Assembly (NCBI GenBank): GCA_012959665.1
Contig: DUCT01000011.1
Coordinates: 1-42,188 of the forward strand
Reading direction: 5' to 3'
Length of the DNA: 42,188 nt
Source of the DNA: Myxococcales bacterium
Lineage (GTDB): Bacteria > Myxococcota_A > UBA9160 > UBA4427
Below the pieces are notes generated by a model. The model was not told where the DNA came from and did not search any database. It saw only the letters and a program-made list of their open reading frames with translations. The position numbers and the translations under genes are program-made. Every line of letters starts with the position of its first letter. The stretch's first letter is position 1. Positions 16,961 through 24,770 of the stretch are shown here, piece by piece.

Positions 16961-18180
16961 TTTCGCCCCAACACCAGCGCGCTGGAAGGCACGCAGGCAG
17001 CGCTGGTAACCAGGCAGACCTCAGCGTCCTCCACCGGGCTCGTGGACTCCCCTCGCAGAGAACGCACGCCCTCGACCACGTGATTCAATCCGTGGATGTA
17101 GGCCTCGGAGAGGCTTCCGCCGTGTGTATTGGTGGGGAGGCTCCCGCCCCGCCACGCCAGGGCTCCGCTTTCGATAAAGGCCCCACCCTCGCCCCGAGGG
17201 CAAAAGCCATAGTCCTCGAGTTGCATCAGCACGCAGCCTGTAAAATGATCGTAGAGCTGAGCGACATCGACATCCCCAGGCCCCAACCCCGCCTTCGCCC
17301 ACAGGCGATTGGCCATCTCCTCGCAGCCCCCGGTGGCATAGAGCCCGTCGGCAATATTCGCGTTGGTGAAAGGCCCGAACCCATAGCCCTTGGGCGCACC
17401 CTGCTCGCTCGCAAGGATTTCGACCGGGGGTTTGGCCAGATCTCGAGCCCGCTCCGGGGTTGTCACCACCACCGCGCAGGCACCGTCGCTCTCGAGGCAG
17501 CAATCGAAGAGGCGATGTGGATCGGCGATCATGGGCGAGGCCTGATGATCCTCCAGGGTCAGCGGGCGCCCGCCCATGACTGCCCGAGGGTTTCGGCTGG
17601 CATGCTCACGAAAGGTGACCGCCAGCATGCCGAGTTGTTCGCTGGTGGTTCCGTACAAATGCATATGCCGACGGGTGGGGAGTGCATAGGCGGCTGCGGC
17701 CATCAGCAACCCGTAGGGCATGGCAAAGCCCATGGAAGCGAGCAACAGCGAATTGGCCTGTTGCAAGCTGGGCACCGGGGGCTCCCCGGGCGCATCAGCA
17801 CTCACTCCCCCGGTCCCGAAACGGAAGAACTGACCCTGGCACAACGACCGATACACCACGACCACTTCGGCCTGCCCCGTCTCCACGGCCATTGCCGCAT
17901 TGGAAACCGCAGCGCATCCGCCGCCACCGCCGGGCATCCAGACCATGTTGCCGAAGCGCAGGGCCGGAAGGCCAAGCTCAGCGGCGAGAAAGATTGCCTC
18001 GTTGCGGTCCTCGGCAAAGGACGCGAGCCCGTCGACATCGTCCATGGAGAGGCCGGCGTCCTCCACCGCCCGGGAGATCGCCTGGCAGGCGAGCGCGTGC
18101 TCGGTGACGTCTCCGATTTTGCCCCAGCGGCTATAAGCCGACTCGCCCACCCCAACGATTTGTGCCCGGGCGCTGCTCAC
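16957..18180 (-). CDS. thiolase-like protein, SCP2/Ltp2 type (thiolase or retro-aldolase)
   Basis: A 407-residue thiolase-fold protein of the lipid-transfer/SCP2 type. Conserved parts are the start AQIVGVGES, a glycine run before Cys89, the DCCLESDGACAVV segment at 226-239, the catalytic-type Tyr310 in LYDHFT and the NTHGG box at 351-355. Members either thiolyse 3-ketoacyl-CoA or, as Ltp2, split beta-hydroxyacyl-CoA by retro-aldol reaction. The close pairing with a DUF35 protein and two MaoC proteins favours the aldolase reading, but this is inference. The start is a GTG at 18180 overlapping the MaoC stop (GTGA). The start of DUF35 overlaps its own stop. Confidence 0.88.
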   Translation of the reverse strand: MSSARAQIVGVGESAYSRWGKIGDVTEHALACQAISRAVEDAGLSMDDVDGLASFAEDRNEAIFLAAELGLPALRFGNMVWMPGGGGGCAAVSNAAMAVETGQAEVVVVYRSLCQGQFFRFGTGGVSADAPGEPPVPSLQQANSLLLASMGFAMPYGLLMAAAAYALPTRRHMHLYGTTSEQLGMLAVTFREHASRNPRAVMGGRPLTLEDHQASPMIADPHRLFDCCLESDGACAVVVTTPERARDLAKPPVEILASEQGAPKGYGFGPFTNANIADGLYATGGCEEMANRLWAKAGLGPGDVDVAQLYDHFTGCVLMQLEDYGFCPRGEGGAFIESGALAWRGGSLPTNTHGGSLSEAYIHGLNHVVEGVRSLRGESTSPVEDAEVCLVTSAACVPSSALVLGRK

Positions 18181-18683
18181 GAAGAAGACCCCGTGATGGG
18201 TCGGGGCAAGGGGAGTGAAACCACCACCGTCCCCGTCGCGTGGTCGCCCAGATCATTGGCCGCGCGAATGGTTACTTCGATCACCCGCTCGTCTCCCTCG
18301 TCGCTCACCTGGGCAATTTCCCCGGAAAAGGACAGGGGCTGGCCGGGAACTGCGGGCGCCCCCAGACGAATGGCGATCTTCCGAACCATGGCTTCAGGGC
18401 CGGCCCAATCCGTAACAAATCTGGAGACATAGCCATTTGTCGTAAGAATGTTCATGAACATATCCGGAGCGCCTTGGGCCCGAGCGAACGCGCTGTCATG
18501 GTGAGCGGGCATAAAATCTCGAGAAGCGATGGCCCCCGCCACGATCACAGTCGAGGTCACCGGTAGAACGAACGGAGGCAGGGCGTCTCCTACGTTCACG
18601 CCCAGAGGCGACGCCGGCTTCTTGTCTCGGCCTATCACGCGGTCCATCACTCGGCCCTTGTCTGGGCCCTTGTCTCGGCCCAT
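18177..18683 (-). CDS. MaoC-like enoyl-CoA hydratase subunit (hot-dog fold)
   Basis: A 168-residue protein whose core is a MaoC-type hot-dog domain. The hydratase motif shows as RDFMPAHHD (Asp56 and His61), followed by the FMNILTTNGYVSRFV helix. With its partner from the next gene it probably hydrates a bulky enoyl-CoA, like the ChsH1-ChsH2 pair. The N-terminus is unusual: after Met come five degenerate tetrapeptide repeats (GRDK, GPDK, GRVM, DRVI, GRDK), coded by a 12-bp tandem repeat, before the conserved GVNVGD start. The ATG at 18683 shares one base with the preceding stop (TGATG); an internal ATG at codon 13 is also possible. Confidence 0.82.
   Translation of the reverse strand: MGRDKGPDKGRVMDRVIGRDKKPASPLGVNVGDALPPFVLPVTSTVIVAGAIASRDFMPAHHDSAFARAQGAPDMFMNILTTNGYVSRFVTDWAGPEAMVRKIAIRLGAPAVPGQPLSFSGEIAQVSDEGDERVIEVTIRAANDLGDHATGTVVVSLPLPRPITGSSS
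18621..18680. repeat. 12-bp tandem repeat, five degenerate copies, at the 5' end of the MaoC gene
   Basis: Five consecutive 12-mers lie directly after the start codon of the MaoC gene. Copies 1 (18621-18632) and 5 (18669-18680) are identical (cttgtctcggcc on the + strand), copy 4 has one mismatch, and copies 2 and 3 are more diverged. Read on the complement they encode GRDK-GPDK-GRVM-DRVI-GRDK, a basic and probably flexible leader. Confidence 0.7.
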
Positions 18684-19243
18684 CAAGAAGCGCCCCCGAT
18701 GGTGGCTGGGTCGAACTTGAAGATACGAAACAGTTGCCGACCCACCTCTTCCTCGTCGCTGGTTTTAAAGCGCGTCACCCAGGTCACGAAGTAGCCCAGG
18801 CCCAGACCCGTCCGCTTCCGTTCCGAGATTGACTCAAGCGAATTTGTGGTCTGCAGCAGATCCCCCGGCCGCAGGTAGCGAAAGAACTCGAGCTCGGAGT
18901 TCGTCGCCAGGGTGCCCACGTAACCCGCTTGATCGAGAGCCGTGACCACATTCTCGGCCCCCATCTCATCGGGAGCGCCACCGCGCTCGGCGATGCCCTC
19001 GATTTTGGGGCGAGGCATTGTCCAGGCCTGAAGCATTGCCGGAGGCGCTACCAATCCGCCAAAGCGGGTTGTCGCCGCCAATTCGTCATCGAGGTAGACA
19101 GGGTTTCGATCGTCCAGGGCGTCCACCCAGTGCCGAATCATCGGCACGTTCACCGCTTCCGGTGCGGTGGCCGGCGCGCCCATGGGCTGACCGATGAAGC
19201 GTTCGAGCTGTTCTCGAACCGTGTCGACTTCTTCTTTGGACAA
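18683..19243 (-). CDS. MaoC N-terminal (FAS1-like) dehydratase subunit
   Basis: A 186-residue protein of the MaoC_dehydratase_N family. It has a start rich in charged residues, then VNVPMIRHWVDALDDRNPVYLD, a glycine turn FGGLVAPPAMLQAW near 80, and a late FRYLRPGDLL strand. This half-hot-dog type normally lacks the catalytic Asp/His motif and works as a heterodimer partner of a catalytic MaoC subunit, which follows immediately. In mycobacteria the same domain is fused to DUF35 as ChsH2; here it is separate. The start is a TTG at 19243 with only a weak ribosome binding site, so the first residues are uncertain. It is the first gene of the operon. Confidence 0.85.
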   Translation of the reverse strand: MSKEEVDTVREQLERFIGQPMGAPATAPEAVNVPMIRHWVDALDDRNPVYLDDELAATTRFGGLVAPPAMLQAWTMPRPKIEGIAERGGAPDEMGAENVVTALDQAGYVGTLATNSELEFFRYLRPGDLLQTTNSLESISERKRTGLGLGYFVTWVTRFKTSDEEEVGRQLFRIFKFDPATIGGAS

Positions 19244-19499
19244 CCGAGTTCTTATCCCCGTGTGTGACTGAAGGCTGCCGAGTGTACGGAATCAGAGGGA
19301 TCTCGACACAGGGCCCGAGGCCGGCACGCAACCAGGGATCGATGGGGGGACCATCCTCGGTGGGGCACGCGCGCCGGGAATCTCGCGAATTTTCTGGCTT
19401 CTGAGCCCCGTTCAAGCTCACCCCGGGGTCATGTATGCCATGCTTGCGCGGTTCGCCCACCCGGGCGTCTGCCACCCAGACGGCGAGGGGTCCCTCGAA

Positions 19500-21932
19500 A
19501 TGAGCCTAAAAGAAATTCGCGTGCTGGATTTCTCGGATCAAATTGCCGGACCCTATTGCTCAAAACTGCTCGCCGACGCGGGAGCCCAGGTCATTAAGGT
19601 GGAGGGGGTCGGCGGCGACTCCCTACGCGGAGAGGGCTCGGGCCCGGCCGGCTCACCTCTCTTTCGGTTCCTCAACGCGGGTAAACAGTCGCTTGTGGGG
19701 GCCGTGACGGACCCGCGAGTCCGAGCGCTGGTGGCCCAGGCCGATCTGGTCATCGAGGCCCATGGTCTCGAGTCCGATCAAGGCCAGAGACTCGATGTCG
19801 AGGCCCTGCGCCGAGGGCATCCCGCCCTGGTGGTGCTCTCGTTGACCCCGTACGGCCTGACCGGACCCTGGGCCCAACGGAAGGCCACGGAATTCACGCT
19901 CCAGGCCGAGTCGGGCTCCATTGGCCTGCGCGGGCTGATGGGAGAGGAACCCTACCAGGCCGGCGGGCGACTGACGGAGTGGGCGGCGGGAAGCTACGGC
20001 GCGGTTGCCGCTCTTCCCGCGGTTTTCAGGGCTCTGGACACCGGCCAAGGCGAGCACATCGACCTCTCCATGCTCGAAACCGCAAACACCATCTTTACAA
20101 ATTTTTCCGAGTCCATGAACCGGTTGATGAACGCAGGCGCCGAGGATCCGCCCAACGCATTCATTGCTCAGTCCGTCGAGACCCCCTCCATTGAACCCAC
20201 CGCCGATGGATTCGTGGGATTCTGCACGAATTCTCGGCAGCAGTTCTCGGATTTCCTGCTCATGATCGACCGGGTCGATCTCCAGGAGGATGAACAACTC
20301 GCCCAGTTCGCCGGTCGATTGATGCGCTTCGAGGAGTGGAACGCGATCATTCATGCCTGGTTGAGCACACACACAACGGCGGAAGTGATCGAAAAAGCTT
20401 CCCTCCTCCGCATCCCGGTGGCGCCCATCGGCAATGGCCAAACCGTCTTGTCCCATCCCCACCTGGCGGAACGCGGGGCCTTCATCCCGGACGCAACCGG
20501 CGATTTCATGCAACCCCGTATTCCCTATCGGATCGACCATGCCGATCCCTCGAACCCGGGCTCCGCACCCGTCCTCGGTGCCCATACGGCCTCTGCAAGC
20601 TTTGCCCCGCGTGCGGAGAAACCCGAGAAGCCCCCGACCCAAAGCAAGCACGGCGCCCACACCCGGCCGGGTGGCCGGGATTCCGCGCTGCCTTTGGAAG
20701 GGCTTCGTGTGCTTGACCTGACGGCTTGGTGGGCCGGGCCCTCGGCTTCCCACATCCTCGCGTCCCTTGGCGCCGAGGTCATTCACGTGGAGGCCGCCGG
20801 CCGGCCCGATGGCATGCGCATGGTCGGAGGCATGATGGCCGGCCATTACCCGGATTGGTGGGAGGCGAGCCCACACTTCCTCCAGGCCAACTCCAATAAG
20901 CTGGGTGTGACCCTCGATCTGAATACCGACAAGGGGCACGCACTTCTCGAGGAATTGATAAAGAAGAGCGATGCCGTGGTCGAGAATTATACGCCCCGGG
21001 TGCTCGACAACTTCGGTCTGACATGGGAGCGCATTCGCGCCCTCAATCCCCGGGCCACGATGATGCGGATGCCCGCATTCGGACTCTCCGGACCCTGGCG
21101 CGACAACACCGGCTTCGCCCAGACCATGGAGCAACTCTCGGGATTGGCCTGGCTCACCGGGCACAGCCATGACCAGCCCCGGATCCCACGCGGGCCCTGT
21201 GACCCCATCGCCGGGATGCATGCCGCCTTTGCCTTTCTCGTGACCCTGGCCGACCGACACGAAGAAGGCCACCGAGCGCGACACGTAGAGAGCACCATGG
21301 TGGAGAGCGCGCTGAATGTCGCGGCCGAACAAATCGTGCGCTTTAGCGCCCACGGCGAAGTCATGGAACGCGATGGAAATCGGTCGCCCCTCGCCGCTCC
21401 TCAAGGTCTTTACCCCTGTGCGGGGAGCACACCCGGCGCAGAAAACTGGCTGGCATTGTCCGTGGCGTCGGATCGCCAGTGGCTCGCCCTGACGAGACTC
21501 CTCGGCGAACCCCGTTGGTCACGTGCGTCCACCCTTGAAACCCTTCCGGGACGCAGGCTCGCTCACGACGCCATCGACGAGGAACTCCGGAATTGGACAC
21601 GCGTCCGCGAGCGGGACACCTTGATCGAGGATCTGCGCAAGCGAGGAATTCCCGCCTCCGAGGTCGCCAATCCCTGTCGCCTCTACGCGAACAACCCGCA
21701 ATTCGAGTCTCGGGGCTACTTCGAAAGGCCCCAGCATCCCATCGTGGGCCCCCTCCCCCTGCCCTCGCTGCCCTTCCGTTATGCGAGCATCGAGCGCTGG
21801 CTGCAAAAGCCGGCCCCGACCCTGGGCCAACACAACCAAGCCGTCCTGGGCAATCTCCTCGGCCTTTCGTCCGCCGAACTCGCAGAACTCGAGACCGAAG
21901 GAGTCATCGGCAGCCGCCCCCAGGGCCTCTAG
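19500..21932 (+). CDS. tandem two-domain family III CoA-transferase (CaiB/BaiF)
   Basis: An 810-residue protein made of two CaiB/BaiF domains, about 1-370 and 400-810, joined by a charged Pro/Lys/His-rich linker. Each half starts with the same strand pattern (IRVLDFSDQIAGPYCSKLLA and LRVLDLTAWWAGPSASHILA) and has the GPWA or GPWR turn. These enzymes move CoA between carboxylic acids through an aspartyl anhydride. The catalytic Asp is present in the second half (Asp568, GPCDPIAG) but is Glu160 (LTEWAAG) in the first. The ATG at 19500 opens the first fold, while an upstream in-frame ATG at 19431 lacks support. It is divergent from the MaoC-thiolase operon, 256 bases away. Confidence 0.88.
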   Translation: MSLKEIRVLDFSDQIAGPYCSKLLADAGAQVIKVEGVGGDSLRGEGSGPAGSPLFRFLNAGKQSLVGAVTDPRVRALVAQADLVIEAHGLESDQGQRLDVEALRRGHPALVVLSLTPYGLTGPWAQRKATEFTLQAESGSIGLRGLMGEEPYQAGGRLTEWAAGSYGAVAALPAVFRALDTGQGEHIDLSMLETANTIFTNFSESMNRLMNAGAEDPPNAFIAQSVETPSIEPTADGFVGFCTNSRQQFSDFLLMIDRVDLQEDEQLAQFAGRLMRFEEWNAIIHAWLSTHTTAEVIEKASLLRIPVAPIGNGQTVLSHPHLAERGAFIPDATGDFMQPRIPYRIDHADPSNPGSAPVLGAHTASASFAPRAEKPEKPPTQSKHGAHTRPGGRDSALPLEGLRVLDLTAWWAGPSASHILASLGAEVIHVEAAGRPDGMRMVGGMMAGHYPDWWEASPHFLQANSNKLGVTLDLNTDKGHALLEELIKKSDAVVENYTPRVLDNFGLTWERIRALNPRATMMRMPAFGLSGPWRDNTGFAQTMEQLSGLAWLTGHSHDQPRIPRGPCDPIAGMHAAFAFLVTLADRHEEGHRARHVESTMVESALNVAAEQIVRFSAHGEVMERDGNRSPLAAPQGLYPCAGSTPGAENWLALSVASDRQWLALTRLLGEPRWSRASTLETLPGRRLAHDAIDEELRNWTRVRERDTLIEDLRKRGIPASEVANPCRLYANNPQFESRGYFERPQHPIVGPLPLPSLPFRYASIERWLQKPAPTLGQHNQAVLGNLLGLSSAELAELETEGVIGSRPQGL

Positions 21933-21952
21933 GCTCCGGCGGTTTCCAGCGC

Positions 21953-23152
21953 TCAGGCATCCGGCGGCGGTTCTCCCCCGTTCCAGGGCCGATCGGGCGC
22001 TTCGACGTCGTAGAGTTCTGCCGCGTTGGCGAAGAGCACTTTGTCGCGAACCTCAGCCGGCATTTCACCGAATGCCGCGTCGATCTTTTCGCGCACCTCG
22101 CTGCCGTAGAGACAGACCGGGTGGGGATAGTCCGTCTCGAAAAGGATTCGATCGACGCCCACTTCCTCCAACACGGTCTGGGGCCCAAACTCTTCAAAAA
22201 AAGTGCAGGACCAGACCTGATCACGCATGTAGTCCCCGGGCCGCCGGGTGAACTCGGGTTTCTCGGTGCGCACCCCGGCGTAGTCAAAACCATGGTTCAG
22301 GGCTTCCTTCACAAAAGGCATCCAGCCCACCCCACTTTCCACAGAGACAATCCGGAGGCCGGGGTTTCGGGGCAAGATTCCCGACATCACGACATCCATC
22401 AACTGGATCGCATTGGTGAGCAGAATGGACATGGAACTTGAGACCGTGGTCGGAGCAATTCCGTGGGCTGCAAAACGCGCGGGATTCATCAACTGGTCCT
22501 GGAAATCCCCGCTTCCAATGTGCAGACTAATGGGCAGATCGAGATCCTGAGCGGCCCCCCAGATCGGGTTCCAGTGAGGATCACCGATAAAGGGCATGCC
22601 GAAATCCTGAGGCGCGCTGGTGAACAGGATGGCTTTGTGTCCCATGGCTCGGCAGCGGTGGATCTCGGTGACCGCGGCCTCCACATCCCAGAAAGGGGTG
22701 GCCATCACGGGGATGAAGCGACGGGGGTCGGGGGAGATCCACTCGATCAGCCAGTCGTTGTAGGCCTGGACACAGGCAAGCATCAGCTCGGGGTTATCGA
22801 GGCCCAGGAAAGTTTCACTCCCGAAGCCCCCGATGTTGGGATAGAGAGCCATGGCCCAGGCGCCAATGGAGTCCATGTACTCGAGTCGCGCAGCGGCGTC
22901 GTAGGCGGCCGGCGCACACTCGTCCAGATTCCTGGGCATCGAAGGGAAGGGTTCGGGCCAGCCCGCCATGGCGGTGGCCCCCACCGGAATCTGGCTACCC
23001 CGGGTGCCGAATTGCCACACGTCGACGCCCTCATCCGTGCGAATCATGCGCGGGGCGTCCGCCTGAAATTTTTGGGGGAGACGGCTTGTCCAGACATCCC
23101 CCGGTTCAGTGATATGCGTATCCGCATCGATGAACCAATCCGAGTACTTCAT
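21953..23152 (-). CDS. amidohydrolase family protein (Amidohydro_2)
   Basis: A 399-residue TIM-barrel hydrolase of the amidohydrolase 2 family. The metal-binding start is visible as DADTHITEP (Asp11, His13, Glu16). Later signatures are LPISLHIGSGDF near 200, SVESGVGWMPFV near 285 and ETDYPHP near 350, whose Asp is the usual catalytic residue. Members decarboxylate or hydrolyse aromatic and other cyclic acids and are common in lipid- and aromatic-degrading clusters. The frame extends to 23212, but the ATG at 23152 with AAGGAG upstream is clear. It is convergent with the CoA-transferase gene, 20 bases apart, so no room is left for a long terminator. Confidence 0.88.
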   Translation of the reverse strand: MKYSDWFIDADTHITEPGDVWTSRLPQKFQADAPRMIRTDEGVDVWQFGTRGSQIPVGATAMAGWPEPFPSMPRNLDECAPAAYDAAARLEYMDSIGAWAMALYPNIGGFGSETFLGLDNPELMLACVQAYNDWLIEWISPDPRRFIPVMATPFWDVEAAVTEIHRCRAMGHKAILFTSAPQDFGMPFIGDPHWNPIWGAAQDLDLPISLHIGSGDFQDQLMNPARFAAHGIAPTTVSSSMSILLTNAIQLMDVVMSGILPRNPGLRIVSVESGVGWMPFVKEALNHGFDYAGVRTEKPEFTRRPGDYMRDQVWSCTFFEEFGPQTVLEEVGVDRILFETDYPHPVCLYGSEVREKIDAAFGEMPAEVRDKVLFANAAELYDVEAPDRPWNGGEPPPDA

Positions 23153-23320
23153 TGATGTGTTCTCCTTGGGGCTATCCCGTTCGGCGACCAGCATAGTCCA
23201 AGACACGCCCATGCCGAATCCGGTCCCCGGGTCCCGGCTCCTGGGGGAGAGTCGGCGAAGGCTGAATACCTCGGGTACTGTAACCGGGGTTCACGAAGCC
23301 TCGGACTGGAGATCCCCTGC

Positions 23321-23476
23321 ATGCTCGCACTGATCTTTGCGATCCAGACCCTTTGTCTGGTGCTGGTTCTCCGGGAGCAGAAGACCGGCGCCCTGGGCTG
23401 CTTCTGGCTCAGCCTGGCCCTGACCCTTGGCTGGTTCGCCCACCACGCCACCGACTCCCTCGGGATTTCGTTCTAG
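23321..23476 (+). CDS. small membrane protein of the DUF5993 type
   Basis: A 51-residue protein with two hydrophobic segments, at about 1-16 and 27-42, split by a short charged loop (REQKTG). It carries a WFAHHATD segment near the C-terminus. Size, topology and position just before a DsbB-type gene match the DUF5993 proteins, which are found beside disulfide-bond genes and have no proven function. The ATG has GGAG nine bases upstream. The stop shares one base with the GTG start of the next gene (TAGTG), which indicates translational coupling. The protein probably helps the DsbB protein to insert or work, but this is inference from context. Confidence 0.75.
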   Translation: MLALIFAIQTLCLVLVLREQKTGALGCFWLSLALTLGWFAHHATDSLGISF

Positions 23477-24045
23477 TGCTCGCCGGCCAAAGCCTTGCCT
23501 ACCGGCTCAACATCCTTGCGATGTTCTGCATGCTTGGGCCCCTCGTGGGCGCGTTGGGGGTTCAATGGACAGGGGATCTCCCCTGCCCCCTGTGCCTCCT
23601 TGAACGGCTGGCCATGTTTGCAGTCATTATCGGCTTGGCCATGAACCTGAGAAGCGGGCTCCGGCCACTTCACTATGGGCTCTCCATGGCCGGCGCCCTG
23701 GCGGGGGCGGCCATCGCCGGGCGCCAGGTCCTGCTTCATATCAACGACCCGGCGGGGGGAGGCTATGGCGGCACCGTCCTGGGCATGCATCTGTATACCT
23801 GGGCCCTGGTGGTCTTCGTGTGCTTCCTGGCCGGGACCGCCGTGCTGCTGATGATCCCGGGCGGCTTACCCGCTGAGACCGAGCGGCCCGATCCTGGAAC
23901 CACCTGGAATGGCAACCGTCTGGCCCGCACGGCGTGCTATCTCGCCCTCGCGACCTGCGGGATCAACGCAGTCCTGGCGTTCATGGAATGCGGGCTCGGT
24001 CAATGCCCGGACAACCCGACGGGCTACTGGATTTTCGGGGGTTAG
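23476..24045 (+). CDS. DsbB/BdbC-type disulfide bond formation protein
   Basis: A 189-residue membrane protein with four or five hydrophobic segments. The quinone-side active site Cys37-Pro-Leu-Cys40 lies just after the first segment, in the family context DLPCPLCLLER. A second pair, Cys172 and Cys177 (CGLGQC), sits at the C-terminus. DsbB passes electrons from the thiol oxidase DsbA to quinone, so disulfides form in the periplasm. The GTG at 23476 overlaps the stop of the DUF5993 gene and removes the out-of-place upstream extension of the frame. No dsbA gene is in the window. It is convergent with the PaiB-like gene, 22 bases away. Confidence 0.85.
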   Translation: MLAGQSLAYRLNILAMFCMLGPLVGALGVQWTGDLPCPLCLLERLAMFAVIIGLAMNLRSGLRPLHYGLSMAGALAGAAIAGRQVLLHINDPAGGGYGGTVLGMHLYTWALVVFVCFLAGTAVLLMIPGGLPAETERPDPGTTWNGNRLARTACYLALATCGINAVLAFMECGLGQCPDNPTGYWIFGG

Positions 24046-24067
24046 CCCGGGGGAACGGCGGGCGTCC

Positions 24068-24667
24068 TCAATCCTCGATCAGTCCGAGCATTCGGTCCGC
24101 GAGGCTGCAATCACCGCGCTTGCGGAGTTCTTCGGCGACCCTCCGACGGTCAGCATGGGAACGATTCTGCGAGAGCTTCTGTTTGGCATGCCCCCGATTA
24201 ATCTGGAGCCGAACGCCGACGATCGCATTCAGCAGGGGGCTCCTCATCGACTCCGGTAGCGCTGAGTAGGCCCACGACGACTCTGCCTCCTCAAAGAGAT
24301 CGCTCATCCGGCTGACCATGCCCCAGATTTCTTCCGGATCCCGAACCAGTTCTGCTGTGGCGTCCACATGAACCGCTTCGTAGTTCCATGTCGGTACGGA
24401 TTTAGCTGTGGCGTACCACGAGGGCGATACATACGCGTGATCTCCCTGGACCACCAGACGACAGGCCGGGTGGGTCTCTAGAAACTGCCAATGGGAGTTG
24501 GCCCGGGCCATATGGACTTCAATTATTTTTCCGTCACCGGAGACCCAGTAGGGAAGATGGGTCGTGTGCAAATCCTCTTGGCCCGCACTCACCAAGACGC
24601 CGAACCCATGCCGCCTGAGCATCTCCAGTGCGGAGTCCTGACTTTCAAAATGATCGGGGGTGTACAT
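24068..24667 (-). CDS. PaiB-family FMN-binding protein (negative transcriptional regulator type)
   Basis: A 199-residue protein of the PaiB family. It has the start MYTPDHF, the THLPYWV strand near 36-42, GDHAYVSPSWY near 75-85 and VPTWNYEAVHV near 91-101, all family signatures of a split-barrel FMN-binding fold. PaiB was named as a negative regulator of sporulation and degradative enzymes in Bacillus, but most members have no proven DNA binding. The C-terminus is basic (Arg/Lys-rich at 160-185). The ATG at 24667 has no strong ribosome binding site. It is separated by about 100 bases from the next gene, and its regulatory target, if any, is unknown. Confidence 0.85.
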   Translation of the reverse strand: MYTPDHFESQDSALEMLRRHGFGVLVSAGQEDLHTTHLPYWVSGDGKIIEVHMARANSHWQFLETHPACRLVVQGDHAYVSPSWYATAKSVPTWNYEAVHVDATAELVRDPEEIWGMVSRMSDLFEEAESSWAYSALPESMRSPLLNAIVGVRLQINRGHAKQKLSQNRSHADRRRVAEELRKRGDCSLADRMLGLIED

Positions 24668-24770
24668 AGAGTGAGCTTAGCGGCGTGCGCCAAGATGGAC
24701 TCCTCACGGCAAACGCTGTGGGGGCGCGTATATGGCTGGTCATACGCCATACTACCCCCCACCTTCGGGC

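Noticed and set aside
16903-18432. 509-codon + strand frame
   Set aside because: Antisense to the thiolase and MaoC genes; composition is Arg/Gly/Pro/His-rich as expected for a shadow frame.
19653-21404. 583-codon - strand frame
   Set aside because: Antisense to the two-domain CoA-transferase, whose two conserved halves leave no doubt about the coding strand.
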